From NCBI GenBank assembly GCA_014218235.1, contig CM024753.1:183496348-183560347 (forward strand): 64,000 nucleotides of DNA, read 5' to 3'. The position numbers were made by a program, and so were the translations under genes. Below the pieces are notes generated by a model. It was given only the letters and a program-made list of their open reading frames with translations. It was not told the DNA's origin and made no database searches. How positions within the stretch are numbered: position 1 is the first letter of the stretch; the number at the start of each line of letters is the position of its first letter. This document shows, piece after piece, positions 47,219 to 60,100 of this stretch. Source of the DNA: Colocasia esculenta. Its lineage: Eukaryota > Streptophyta > Magnoliopsida > Alismatales > Araceae.

Positions 47219-47415
47219 TACCTATTCTTGGTGTCAATCGATGTGGACGCCAATCATGCGCACTCAGTCCTCACAGAACACTCCAACGAACACATTTTCA
47301 AAACTCCATTGCTCAATTCCACACAATTCAAGCCATTCAATACCATTGAACACAATGCAAATCACTCTTTATTCATCTAATTTGTGTTACACTTTTTGGA
47401 AATGAGGAAAGTACA

Positions 47416-48793
47416 TCACTTTGCCCTACGGGCCATGTAAAAATCACAAGAAATAAGACGAATAGTGTCAATGAATTCCTCATATTTCCAGATGTCCTCC
47501 CAACTCTCCTGCACAGCCTGTCCCACCCTCTTGCTCACTGTATGCCTTTCCCAGGTCTTCCTCACCTTCTTCATCAGCTTCTCATTTCTCCCCGGGATGA
47601 TCATGTCGGTGCAGTTTGATGAAGTTGGGATGACCTGTGGAATTCCAAGCTGACAATGGCACCGATGTGGCTGGTATACCACCATCTGATCTGCCCCAAT
47701 CAACCACAAGTCTCTGTCCTCCCTGGTGCGAACTCTGAATTCAATTGCCCTCATGAACAACGGCCTGACTATGAAGTCCTCCACAGGGAAGTAGCCCAGG
47801 TAGTCCCGTCATGCATCTCTGCTCTTCAAGTGTGCTGTCACACACTTGATGTCATCCTCTGGCTCGTACCATGCCCGGATGCAGTACACCAAACTCCGAA
47901 GGAAGATTCTGGAGGGGGTGGGTTGCTTTTCAGAAAAATCGAATTTCAAATGAGCCTCCATCCATACCTGAAGCAGGAACAAGCTCTCGCATGTGTGTCC
48001 GCCTAAACTCATCGTAGTGAGCGACTTGTACAGGTGTGCCAGCACTGCAGGGGCAATTGACTACTTGCGCTAGAACAGAGATAGGATTCCCACGTGCTCA
48101 TAGAGGAGGAAATCACCACTGGTAGGGAACAAGAAAACTCCAGCTAAGTAGAGCGTCAGTCCACGGGTCGCCCTCTCACCGCCAATGTCCTTCGCGTGCC
48201 GGATCAACCACCAGGCCAGCCGGTCTGGGAAGATCCCATTCTTGTTCATCATCCTCAACACTTCTTTCTTGTCCCGTACGATGTCTGCCAGGATCTCTTC
48301 CCACGGGAGGAGAGGGGTCGTCACATCGTACTCCAAACACCGCCTCCAGCCCAAGAACCATTCCACCTCTTCCAGTAGTACGCTCGCCTCGAACCCCTGG
48401 AACACGAACGTGTGCCTGTGCGGATGCCACCGTTCCATGAGTGCTCCCAGGGCGTCGATGCCCCACCACATCTCCTTCATATTCTTCGCCAGCACCACCA
48501 TGAAGCTCAAATTCCACATCCCGATAAAGCCTCTCATGTCCAGGGTGATGGCATTCACCAAATTCACAAGCCAAGAGAAAGCCCGCACTTGGCCTTGGCT
48601 CGGGAAGGCAGGTACCTCCTGCATATTCATGGAGCACCATAAGAGAGAATTTGGGGCGTTTTCAGCCTAAGAAGAAGCAGAAATGAGCAGTACTTACCTC
48701 CCCTTTGGCCAGTCTGGTGCTCAGATGACCTGGAACCTCGCTCAGAATCCCCGGGTTCATGCTCGTGAGTTTTTCGGTCGACGTAGAGGCCAT
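47416..48793 (-). pseudogene. Second antisense gene of element C, two exons (PMD/DUF7745-like)
   Basis: Minus-strand exon 1 is 48793-48698 (ATG, exactly 32 codons). A 79-bp GT-AG phase-0 intron (48697-48619) follows, then exon 2 at 48618-47416 (400 codons). In-frame stops are TAG 48070, TAG 48061 and TGA 47809. The segment WNLSFMVVLAKNMKEMWWGI and the box ALMERWHPHRHTFVF with LLEEVEWFLGW resemble plant retroelement proteins of the PMD or DUF7745 kind; this match is from memory of the pattern and moderate. The C-terminus is basic. The intron size and phase match those of the neighbouring PMD gene. The two genes are tandem, same strand, both opposed to gag-pol. Confidence 0.7.
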
Positions 48794-48889
48794 GTTTTCA
48801 GCTGCAATTCGTCCCCAAGATCTCTAGTTCGCAGTTGGGAAAGGGAGGGGTGGAGGAAGTAGAAAGAAGAGTCCTTATGGACTCCCAAC

Positions 48890-48901
48890 ACCTATATTTT
48901 T
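48890..48901 (-). promoter_or_regulatory. Possible TATA box of the second antisense gene
   Basis: Minus strand AAAAATATAGG about 100 bp before the ATG at 48793. AT-rich, plausible core promoter, unproven. Confidence 0.4.
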
Positions 48902-48934
48902 GGCCTGATCCACTGGCCCTTAGACCTCCATATC

Positions 48935-50020
48935 GTTTGACGCTAGTGCATGGTTAACGACAGCATATGTTGACGTTAACTGCATATTGGCGGCCATCGG
49001 GGTGGACGTTTACTACTCGGAAGTTTTCAAAGTTTAACTATTTAATATGGCCATTATATTTTATCTTGTGGTTCAAGTTGTCTTGCAGATATTTAAGCAC
49101 AAGCAGCGCTTCAGATTCGGAACACTCATGCGACTGTGAGTGTTGCACAGGTATGTCTAACATAGGACCCCACCAGAGGCGAATAACCTGGCTGCCGTGA
49201 ACCCCGAGTTCCCCTTTACCAAAAAAAATGATGGGTTTGCGATCTCTCAGTTATTTGTTGGCCTTTAGAATTTTCCTCTGGTTCTGACTTGCATTTTAGA
49301 TAGGCAACCCACACCAGTATGCATTTAGGTCTTCACTGCTAACATTCTCTTACTAACTCAAAAAAAAAATGGTGATTTTCCTCGATCATTCTATGGCTCC
49401 CTAGTTCAGGTGGCCTACCGGGTCAGTACCCTCTTTATATTTAAGCCAATTTCGGGCCTTTGTTGTCCCCCTTTCGGGAACTTGTCCCACCGTGCATATC
49501 ACAAATAACCATTCCAGCCTTGTTGAGTTCACTTGAACCTTCGCCAGTCACGAGCTTAACTCCAGACTTCAGGCTTTCCAAACATTTATTCCAGTTAGAA
49601 TCTTTTGATAATCCATTGAGAGATCAACCAACTCCTTGTCTCCACAACCCCCTAAATTTGGGATAGACGTCCTAATTAGGCCAGTGAGCCCACGAGCTCC
49701 GGTTATTAGACTCTCTTGATTCAACCATCATATTACAACTCCTTTGACTCAGACACACCAGAAACTAGTCAAAGTCCAACACGGCAATGCTAGGGACCCT
49801 ACCGTTGGGTTGCAGTTGTAATTACACGGGTAGATCACCCTCCCTCTTATCCACATTTGTCTCTCAGACGATTCGTCATTTGTTTCTAGCCTAAATTTTT
49901 CGTATGGCTTGCTAGATTTCCTATCCTCGGAGATGGCCCTTCCATTAAATTTCCGCGTCCTTTGTTTACCGAGACACCAACCTTTCAGTCCGCTCTGCTC
50001 CCTTGCAAGACCGGATGTCT
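48935..50020. other. Element C region before its PPT
   Basis: No coding motif. GACGTT, GACGCT and GGCGGCC boxes occur at 48935-49010, upstream of the second antisense gene. The rest is unremarkable mixed sequence with a few A runs. Confidence 0.6.
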
Positions 50021-50032
50021 CAGAGGGGCATT
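50021..50032 (+). promoter_or_regulatory. Polypurine tract (element C)
   Basis: CAGAGGGGCATT directly before TGTAGATG at 50033. Confidence 0.75.
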
Positions 50033-51295
50033 TGTAGATGCAAGATTTGGCCCATCCCCGCGTGATTCCATGGCCCAATAAGGCCCATTTGACCATTTGT
50101 TGACTTGCCTCGGATGCCATGTAGACGGCAGCATCGATTGCCGCTGACTTCATGTTGGCGGCAAGCCCCCTAGACGTTGACTGTTGTTGGCATCCACAGA
50201 TGTGGACGTCTGCATGGGGTTGGCGGCGACATCGTTGGATGTCAACTTGGTTTACTTGGTCTGCGCAACTACCCCGAGATTCCAGCCCACTAGTGCCATT
50301 CTCTCGGCCATGCAACGCATGTAGCCGTTCCCAACGGGCATATGGGCCACCTTGGCACCCCATTGACCCAGTAAAAATCCTACTTGGCCTCTCCTCATTG
50401 GTTGGAGCTTTAATACATGGATTGCCACTTATACAAGTGTGTTTCTTCACACTTGGGCATCCAAAGCTTCTAAACTCTGACCCTACTGTCTATATAACTC
50501 ACCCTTAGGCCTTCTAAGCAAAGGGGAGAGAGGCTGGACGTCCACATGCTATCACCTTGAGAGAAGAGAGAAAAAAAGTGCACCCTACTTTCCATCACCT
50601 TCTTCTTCTTTCTCTCATCATTTGGGACGTGGAGAAGGTTTCATCCCGAGCTGGAGGAGCTCAGCAAGGAGTCAACAACGCCAAACGAGGATCATCACCT
50701 CCATTTTCTCCCTCTCCTCCTCTCTCTTTCCCTTTAATTTTGCATGTCACACACACCCTCACACACACCCTAGGCACGTAGGGCACCCTCCTATACACCT
50801 ATAAAGGGGTTTCCTAACCAAAAAACAGAGGGAAGAAGGGTGGTCATAGCACTTGGCCACCCCTCTTCTCAAGCCCGTAATCGGTACGGGACTCTCCTTT
50901 TGGGCCTTTCTCTTTTCGTTTTGAACATTCACTGCACTTCTTAAAGTCTAATAGAGTCTTCTTTCTATGGAAGGAACACTTGTACGAGACCGTGGAGCTC
51001 CCCTTCTTTGGCCGGCCGAAGAAGGAGAAGTTGAGGCCCCATCTCCATCCGTTACGTGAGGCAACATCACCAACATGGTCACAACAATTCCTTGGGCACA
51101 GGTAAGGCCCTGACGATCACAACATCTCCCTTTCCCTTGCTGGTTTCTTGGTTTTCTCCCCAGTCAACTCAGTCAACCAAGGAGTCAACGAGGTCAACCA
51201 ACAACCCTCCATCGCCAACAAGGGAGCGACGACGTTCGTGAACTATCGGAGGATCTCACAGTTCGACGGGAGCCACGGGAAACGCATCGTCCACA
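50033..51295 (+). repeat. Element C 3' LTR
   Basis: 1263 bp matching 12489-13747 and ending CATCGTCCACA. GACGTC at 50205 and 50537. TATA box at 50491. Confidence 0.93.
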
Positions 51296-51388
51296 CTCTT
51301 GTGGCCGACGGGGTCTAGTGTTGTCTGTTGGTCGTCATGATGACGTGGTCTAGTGCTGTCTGTTGGCCGTCAGGATGACGGGGTCTTA
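51296..51388. repeat. 35-bp tandem repeat, middle remnant between elements C and F
   Basis: Starts with CTCTT (51296-51300), the right target duplication of element C. It continues with about 2.5 monomers (GTCTAGTGTTGTCTGTTGG, CCGTCAGGATGACGG) and ends with TCTTA (51384-51388), the left target duplication of element F. Confidence 0.93.
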
Positions 51389-54300
51389 TGTAACAGCTCT
51401 GGATATTTATGCCCAATAAGGCTCCATATCCAGATTCACCTCCCGCGAATGGACTGAACTCTCTCAAGGGATATCTCACACAAGTGTCCAGTAAGAATAT
51501 AAAAGACAACAACTACAGTATAAGACACAAGAAAGTACATATGCTCATATCTGTAAACCACATTGTACAACTGTCTCAATACATTATTACATGTCTAATT
51601 AAAAAGTACAACTATCTGGGGCATACCCCGAGGGAGCACAAGCTCACACAACACAACTACAACTCAAGTGCTGGTGCTACAAGTCTGCCACAACGTCTCT
51701 GCAAACCACACAAATGGCAAGCCCTAAAAATAACCGTAGGGAAGTGAACCTCAACAAGTCACTGACTCAGTAGGGGACCACCCAAAAACAACACACAACA
51801 CTGAAGAACCTCAACCCCTAAAGGGTCTCACCGGCAACACCGATAGTCAAACCATTTCATGCTCACAACATTTATAACAAATAACAATTTAACAGAGATT
51901 CATAACCAACCACATATTCCTCAGAAAGAAAGAAAAACCATGGGACTAGCACTACACCACTAGTCTACTCAACCACATCAATGCCTAGGCCACAAGCCTC
52001 ATAGGCACACTACCTCAACAACTGGTCGCCTAAGCTACGAGCCTCACAGGCAAACCATTGCCTCGGCCACAAGCTTCACAAGCAAATCTCAAATACATGG
52101 GTAACAGGACTGCTAACCAAGAACTAGTCCTTTATACCCTTAAGCCACGATATATCGAATATCACAATTAAGTAACAAGACTGGCTACCACGATGCCAAT
52201 CCATCACACATTATAACCTTATTCGGAAGTTTACCCAAGGAAGGGTAAAATACAACAAGTGGAAGGTCTCACCACACGACCTCCGCGGAGCACAGCTCCA
52301 CCATAACACTTGAAAAGGCTAGTACACAACGTACTACGAGAAACAGGTACCCACATAGGGTACATGTACCTACCACCACGAGGTACCACCACAAAGACCA
52401 TAACCAAACTAGTGCCACCACAAGGCACTCCACCACGGGCAAAACCTTAACACAACTGTGCCAACAACAGGGTACACCACGAGAGTCAAAACACAACCAG
52501 TGAGTCTCCGCTCACCAACCACAACTAGTACCGTGCCAACACCAGGGCACACCTCAATGGGTAAAACCACAATCAATGAGCCACTTCTCACAAGCCACGA
52601 CCACTGGCAAAGCACGAGTCGGAAATGATCGACGCCACTACACAGGAATAGACTACTGACTGATCAAACCAGTATCCAACCCGAACAACACAGCACAAGA
52701 ACTATCTCTCAGTCTTGTAGCCATGGACCCTCAGTCCAACTACGACACCACAAACTCACAAGTCAAGCAACTAACTGTGGAGACTAACAAACACCACCAC
52801 CACCTGCAGCCTCACACACTCTGCAGGCCCATGCCTGGCACCTTTAGGGACTCAGGCCCGAGCTCCTTAAAGTGAGGCATTGGTTACAGGACTAGCTGGG
52901 GCCCAGTACGTCTACTGGTGTCTGTACCCCTAACCACGAGCGTGCTACAAGCGACCAAACGTAAAACCAGCTCAACACAAGTCGCTGTCCTTTGTCGTCT
53001 TTTCCTCAGCCGGACGTACAACTCAAACACATGAGTGAGGGTGTCCAGGACAGATGACACAGACCTCGATGGTACAACACAAGTACCGGGACAAACCTCG
53101 AGCACAACAAACACACGTGCCTGGCTCACATAGAACCTGGGGTACCCGACTGTAGAGGTATTCCGGAATAGGCGCCGGACCACCAAACTCGGAATGCACA
53201 AACCAAGATATTTAATATATAATCTTTATTACAAACCACGGTGCAAGTGTAAGGAATAGATTGACTTGGTCACTCCGTGACCCACAAACCACCCTACATA
53301 GATATATCTACGAATCTTATTAAACATTAACAACTCGGCCTGTCATTGGTCATACCATGACCTCCATACCATATAAACATAATATACCATAATCATACAT
53401 TAATACTTAATTCCACACATGCTATTCAAATTAAACCATCTTAAATAATTTATGAAAGACACCACAAGACCGCGGCTTGGTTCACGCAGGAACCTCACTG
53501 CCCAGCTACTATGATGAATCATAAAAGTTACACCATAACAGTGTGTGTGCCATGCACACACTCACACCATCTACATAAATACATGTTAACAACTTAAACA
53601 TGCTCACCTTGTGAGCGACACGCTCCATGAGCGCTACAAATACCAACGTACCACCTACCGGTGCCATGCACAAGGAATAACAATAATAAGATAATTCCAT
53701 CGTTAAAACCATGCACAACTGGACCTCACGGCTGAGGTCGCGACATGGGGTAACGTCGCCTTCAGATCGTGAGACCCCGATATGTCGCGTTAGAGAATCC
53801 TAATGCGACGAGTCGGCCTGTCGTGACCTGGTCACGACAGCAGGGTCTGTCGCCTTCACAGGCGACAACCCTAATCCGGATCCTCTCTCTGGATCTACCA
53901 TGCAAACCACCCAAAATAGTAAACCAACCTGGTTTTCATGCTTAATTCACCTCCTAGACATGGTATCTATGGTTTGTAAAGTGATAAACATGCTAACTTG
54001 CAATCCACATCACAAATCAAGGTAGAATTCCCTACCTTTACGAAGAATGCGAAAACTATCCACGGCACGGTGTCTCCTCCGCTCCACGCGACGTCCTCGC
54101 GACGAAAGTGCTCCAAAAACACCTCCAGAAGTCCGAATCGCCCGAGGGAGCTCTGTAGCAGCTCCTCCTGGTCGAGCAGAGCTTGTAGAAGCTCTGTTCG
54201 GCCGAAACTTCTTAAAAACATCAAGCAGTTGGGATCGCGACGTGCACCTCCGTCGCAACCTGAACGCGACCTCATGGGCCATCGCCTTCCCAAGGCCAAC

Positions 54301-54587
54301 ATCAGTTGACTGCCCAGCGTGCGACACGCGGCATCCATGCAGACGAAGACTGCCAAACAGCGGCAACGTGAACGCTACCCCCTGGGCCGTCGCGTTCAGA
54401 ACGCGACGCATACCCCTGTCGCGTTCATAGGTTGAGAACCTGTGAGCGCTTTGGGCCCAACCTGCCGGCCCACAAAGCCTCAAAACCCACACGGACACCT
54501 GAAACACAAGCTAATGGGCCACACACTGGCCACCAAACCCACTAAACAAGGATCCATGAGGATCCGAAAAAAATGCGCGACGTTACA
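51389..54587 (-). repeat. Element F LTR, left copy (3' LTR in element sense)
   Basis: 3199 bp, TGTAACAGCTCTGG to GCGACGTTACA on the plus strand. It holds one copy of the 470-bp segment that is triplicated in the other LTR. GCGAC/GTCGC boxes cluster at 53745-53870 and 54230-54430. Confidence 0.92.
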
Positions 54588-57107
54588 TTATTATCACCTA
54601 AAAAGAAATGTTGTCCTCGACATTCAAAACAAACCATAATAAACCGAATTATCATCTAAAAAAAAATGAAACCATATACAGAACAAGTAGGATACACTTC
54701 CTCTATATCTTTCTTTTAAACCACCTGTGCTGACTGATCCATTTGTTTATTTTCACGCTTGTTCTGCCTTTTATTCTCTTTTCAATTCATTTCATTACTA
54801 CTCTATTCTGTGGATTCAATCTAACATTCTTACCCTTTGACTGCATGCGATTCTACCTTGATGGTGGCACTTTATCTCCTTGGACTTGACCTGCTTCCAC
54901 ATTTTCTGGGCTGTGTTTGCAACATTTCTTTCCGGGCCGTTTTTCCCTGCTCAAATCCTTTCACTTTATTCCGCTACCTTTGGATGTTCTGTCGTGCTAA
55001 ACCTTACCTAAATTCTCGAATTCCTCGGTGTCATTCCATTATCCACTTGTCACTGTTAGTCGGTACTCTGCTTTATCTGTATTCACATACTTAACTGTCT
55101 GACCTGTGGGTTATGGACCCACCACGATTCCACTGCGTTACTCTGATTATATCGAACATTTAGCAAAATGCTTCATAAACTCTGATTTCAATTCTAACTT
55201 TACTAACTTCCCAAATTCTCTTATTTATTCCTTAACCCGGGAAGAAAACACTAATATTTCTGGTCTACTTTTCTTATTTTAATCAAACCACCTGCTTAAA
55301 TTCTGAATTCTGGCATACCACTGTCAACACATCTTACCTTAATTCATATTTCCAGGCCGACGTTGCATTTTTCTTATCTCATAATTACATTACTTAACTG
55401 TCCCTACTCGGATTCTGTCTTCAATTATTACTGCGCCACATTGAATTCTGAATCTTGCCATATTATTATTGACATAACTTGCTCCTTTATACACTTTCCT
55501 CATTTCAAACATCATTCTTCGACTAATCCAGCAAACCAAACCCATATCTCTTTACAATTTCCATTGTCACTACTGTGACACTGTATTTCCTCAACGAGAA
55601 ACAAAACCTACTCAATGATATCTAATTCAGAATTCTTTCCTGCTAAACTGATCATGCTTTTCCTTATTCTTTCTGTTTCGCTTTGACATACTTTAATTTG
55701 CTCATTATTCTTTAATTGTTCTGCTGTGACCTTCATATTAAATTCTGAAAACATTTTTATAACAACACTCATTCATTCATCTGAATCACTTTGCTGCTTG
55801 CTATTATACAAATTTCTACTACACATTCCTTGATCCATTTGACTATCGTTGCTCTATAATCTACCATATTCTTCATATATTTAATAATACTGAACTTTAA
55901 TTTTACAGCCAACAACATAATTTCATTTCTACAAAGTATTTCTCTTAACTATTCTGCTAACTGATTAATCTCACTGTGCCACTTTCACTACAATCTTTCT
56001 TATTAAAATACTGCCATAGCCATACACTGGAACTATTTCCTTCAAACACAATGTCTGATTCTACCTAACCCCTCTATTTTACATTACTGATCCACTACCG
56101 AATACAAACAATTCCACTATCACAGCTCACTCACAAATGTCCATTCACAATTTACCTTGCCTTGACCTTAATCTACCTCTGACACAAACTTTACTTTTAT
56201 GTGCCCACAAATTGCATACAAATACTGGCATTACTGCTCTTATCTTTAACAGTGTAATCCTGTGTAAATATTTCTGCGAAATCCTTACTCACTGCCACTT
56301 ACCAAGTGAACATCTTCCTTATGAAATTCTCAGGAAAATTTGACTACATGCTGTTCTTTCTTTATTCTTTCTTTACCCAGCTGGTCATCTCTGTACATAC
56401 TTACACAAATCTTTGTATCAAACTTTCCATTATCATCATTATTCATAACAGCACTATCATGTAACTCTTTACTGCACCCATTTCTAGTCTCAAATACACT
56501 TAATTTAACTACCACATATTGTTGCTCCTCTATTTACTAATACCACATCTTAAACTGAACTTCCTCACTTAATCATTTCAAACTTGACACATCACTAATC
56601 GTGCCGCTTCTTAATATCTATCCACACAAATCTCAAATATATTAACTACTTCTGCTAAAGTTCTCAGCCGCAATTCATACATTTAACAACCCTAATCACA
56701 TTGCACAATTCCCCTACCATAGCATTTTCTCTTTGCCATTCCATCATATCATTACCCTATACATGTCTCTGCCAACTCTGGTCCTCATTAAAATACTCTC
56801 ACTAATTTCCATAACTGAATTCATCAATCTCTTCAATTTCTATAACTGAGAACCTTTTAAACAATTATATTTTAATTACAAACTGGCATTCTAATGTGAC
56901 CACACTCACTATACCTTTAACCATGTCATCTCTCTGCCTTTTCTAACAACTGCCAGTTTAACAAACAAAAACACGCAATTCTTATACCAAAAGCTCTCGT
57001 GAAAACCATACTAAAAACTACACAAAACTGCAGACTTACTACCAGCAGTGGACATTAAACCATGTCTTGGGACATTGTAACCTCAATGTCTTTTCGTATT
57101 CTAACTG
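54588..57107 (-). other. Non-coding interior of element F
   Basis: About 2.5 kb, AT-rich and strongly pyrimidine-biased on the plus strand (purine-biased in element sense). Frames are under 90 codons with no domain. The minus-strand end next to the left LTR reads CATTTCTTTTTAGGTGATAA, a likely PPT region at about 54588-54610. Confidence 0.8.
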
Positions 57108-57125
57108 GACCATGCTCTGATACCA
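57108..57125 (-). promoter_or_regulatory. Primer-binding site (element F)
   Basis: Minus strand TGGTATCAGAGCATGGTC, two bases from the right LTR. It fixes the element orientation. Confidence 0.93.
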
Positions 57126-57127
57126 AC

Positions 57128-60100
57128 TATAACGGCCCAGGATATTTATGTCCAATAAGGCTCCATATCCAGATCTGCCTCCCGCGAACGACCAAAGTCT
57201 CACAAGGGATATCTCACACAAGTGTCCAATAAGAATATAAAAGACAACAACTACAGTATAAGACACAAGAAATTACATGTGCTCACATCTGTAAACCACA
57301 TTGTACAACTGTCTCAATACATTATTACATGTCCAATTAAAAAGTACAACTACCTGGGGCATATCCCGAGGGAGCACAAGCTCACACAACACAACTACAA
57401 CTCAACTGCTGGTGGTACAAGTCTGCCACAACGTCTCTGCAAGCCACACAAACGGCAAGCCCTGAAAAAAACTGTAGGGAAGTGAGCCTCAACAAGTCAC
57501 TGGCTCAGTAGGGGACCACCCCAAAACAACACACAACACTGAAGAACCTCAACCCCTAAAGGGTCTCACCGGAAACACTGATAGTCAAACCATTTCATGC
57601 TCACAGTATTTATAACAAATAACAATTTAACAGAGATTCATAACCAACCACATATTCCTCAGAAAGAAAGAAAAACCACGGGACTAGCACAACACCACTA
57701 GTCTGCTCAACCACAGCAATGCCTAGGCCACAAGCCTCATAGGCACACTACCTCAACAACTGGTCGCCTAAGCTACGAGCCTCACAGGCAAACCACTGCC
57801 TCGGCTACAAGCTTCACAAGCGAACCTCAAATACATGGGTAACAGGACTGCTCACACAACACAACTACAACTCAACTGCTGGTGGTACAAGTCTGCCACA
57901 ACGTCTCTGCAAGCCACACAAACAACAAGCCCTGAAAAGAACTGTAGGGAAGTGAGCCTCAACAAGTCACTGGCTCAGTAGGGGACCACCCCAAAACAAC
58001 ACACAACACTGAAGAACCTCAACCCCTAAAGGGTCTCACCGGAAACACCGATAGTCAAACCATTTCATGCTCACAGTATTTATAACAAATAACAATTTAA
58101 CAGAGATTCATAACCAACCACATATTCCTCAGAAAGAAAGAAAAACCACGGGACTAGCACAACACCACTAGTCTGCTCAACCACAGCAATGCTTAGGCCA
58201 CAAGCCTCATAGGCACACTACCTCAACAACTGGTCGCCTAAGCTACGAGCCTCACAGGCAAACCACTGCCTCGGCTACAAGCTTCACAAGCGAACCTCAA
58301 ATACATGGGTAACAGGACTGCTCACACAACACAACTACAACTCAACTGCTGGTAGTACAAGTCTGCCACAACGTCTCTGCAAGCCACACAAACAACAAGC
58401 CCTGAAAAGAACTGTAGGGAAGTGAGCCTCAACAAGTCACTGGCTCAGTAGGGGACCACCCCAAAACAACACACAACACTGAAGAACCTCAACACCGATA
58501 GTCAAACCATTTCATGCTCACAGTATTTATAACAAATAACAATTTAACAGAGATTCATAACCAACCACATATTCCTCAGAAAGAAAGAAAAACCACGGGA
58601 CTAGCACAACACCACTAGTCTGCTCAACCACAGCAATGCCTAAGCCACAAGCCTCATAGGCACACTACCTCAACAACTGGTCGCCTAAGCTACGAGCCTC
58701 ACAGGCAAACCACTGCCTCGGCTACAAGCTTCACAAGCGAACCTCAAATACATGGGTAACAGGACTGCTAACCAAGAACTAGTCCTTTATACCCCTAAAC
58801 CACGATATATCAAATATCACACTTAAGTAATAGGACTGGCTACCATAATGCCAATCCATCACACATTATAACCTTATTCGAAAGTTTACCCAAGGAAGGG
58901 TAAAATACAACAAGTGGAAGGTCTCACCACATGACCTCCATGGAGCACAGCTCCACCACAACACCTGAAAAGACTGATACACAACGTACTACAAGAAATA
59001 GGTACCCACACAGGGTACATGTACCTACCACCACGAGGTACCACCACAAAGACCACAACCAAACCAGTGCCACCACAAGGCACTCCACCACGGGAAAACT
59101 CTTAACACAACTGTGCCAACAACAAGGCACACCACGAGAGTCAAACCACAACCAGTGAGTCTCTGCTCACCAACCACAACTAGTACCGTGCCAACACCAG
59201 GGCACACCTCAACGGGTAAAACCATAATCAATGAGCCACTGCTCACAAAGCACAACCACTGGCAAAGCACGAGTCGGAAAGGATCGACGCCACTACACGG
59301 GAACAGACTACTTGCTGATCAAACTAGTATCTAACCCGTACAACACAACACAAGAACTACCTCTCAGTCTCGTAGCCACGGACCCTCAGTCCAGCTACGG
59401 CTCCACAAACTCACAAGTCAAGCAACTAACTGTGGAGACTAACAAACACCACCACCACCTGCAGCCTTACACACACTGCAGGCCCATGCCTGGCACCTTT
59501 AGGGACTCAGGCCTGAGCTCCCTAAAGTGAGGCACTGGTAACAGGACTAGCTGGGGCCCAGTACGTCTACTGGTGTCCGTACCCCCAACTACAAGTGCGC
59601 TACAAGTGACCAAACGTAAAACCAGCTCAACACAAGTCGCTGTCCTCTGTCATCTTTCCCTCAGCCGGACGTACAACTCAAACATAAGAGTGAGGGTGTC
59701 CAAGACAGACGACACAGACCTCGACGGTACAACATAAGTACCGGGACAAACTCCGAGCACAACAAACACACGTGCCTAGCTCACACAGAACCTGGGGTAC
59801 CCGACTACAGAGGTGTTCCAGAATAGGCGCCGGACCACAAAACTCGGCAACGCACAAATCACGATATTTAATATATAATCTTTATTACAAACCACAGTGC
59901 AAGTGTAAGGAATAGCTTGACCTGGTCACTCAGTGACCCACAAACCACCCTACATAGATATATCCACGAATCACATTAAACATTAACAACTCGGCCTGTC
60001 ATTGGTCATACCATGACCTCCATACCATATAAACATAATATACCATAACCATACATTAATACTTAATTCCACACATGCTATTCAAATTAAACCATCTTAA

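Larger units (their letters stand above)
12489..51295 (+). mobile_element. Element C: Tat-lineage Ty3/gypsy retrotransposon with antisense genes
   Basis: LTRs at 12489-13747 and 50033-51295 and TSD CTCTT on both sides. Without the nested D-E insertion (18356-39402 plus one TSD copy) it is about 17.8 kb. Order: LTR, PBS, gag, protease with G-patch, acidic linker, [D insertion], RT, RNase H, second (archaeal-type) RNase H, integrase, spacer, two antisense genes, PPT, LTR. The second RNase H and the position of the antisense genes are hallmarks of the Tat clade (Ogre, Grande and relatives). The coding genes are broken by many stops, so it is no longer autonomous. Confidence 0.95.

Noticed and set aside
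54588..57107. Degraded gag-pol in the interior of element F
   Set aside because: Neither strand shows any RT, RNase H, integrase or zinc-knuckle motif, even allowing frame breaks.
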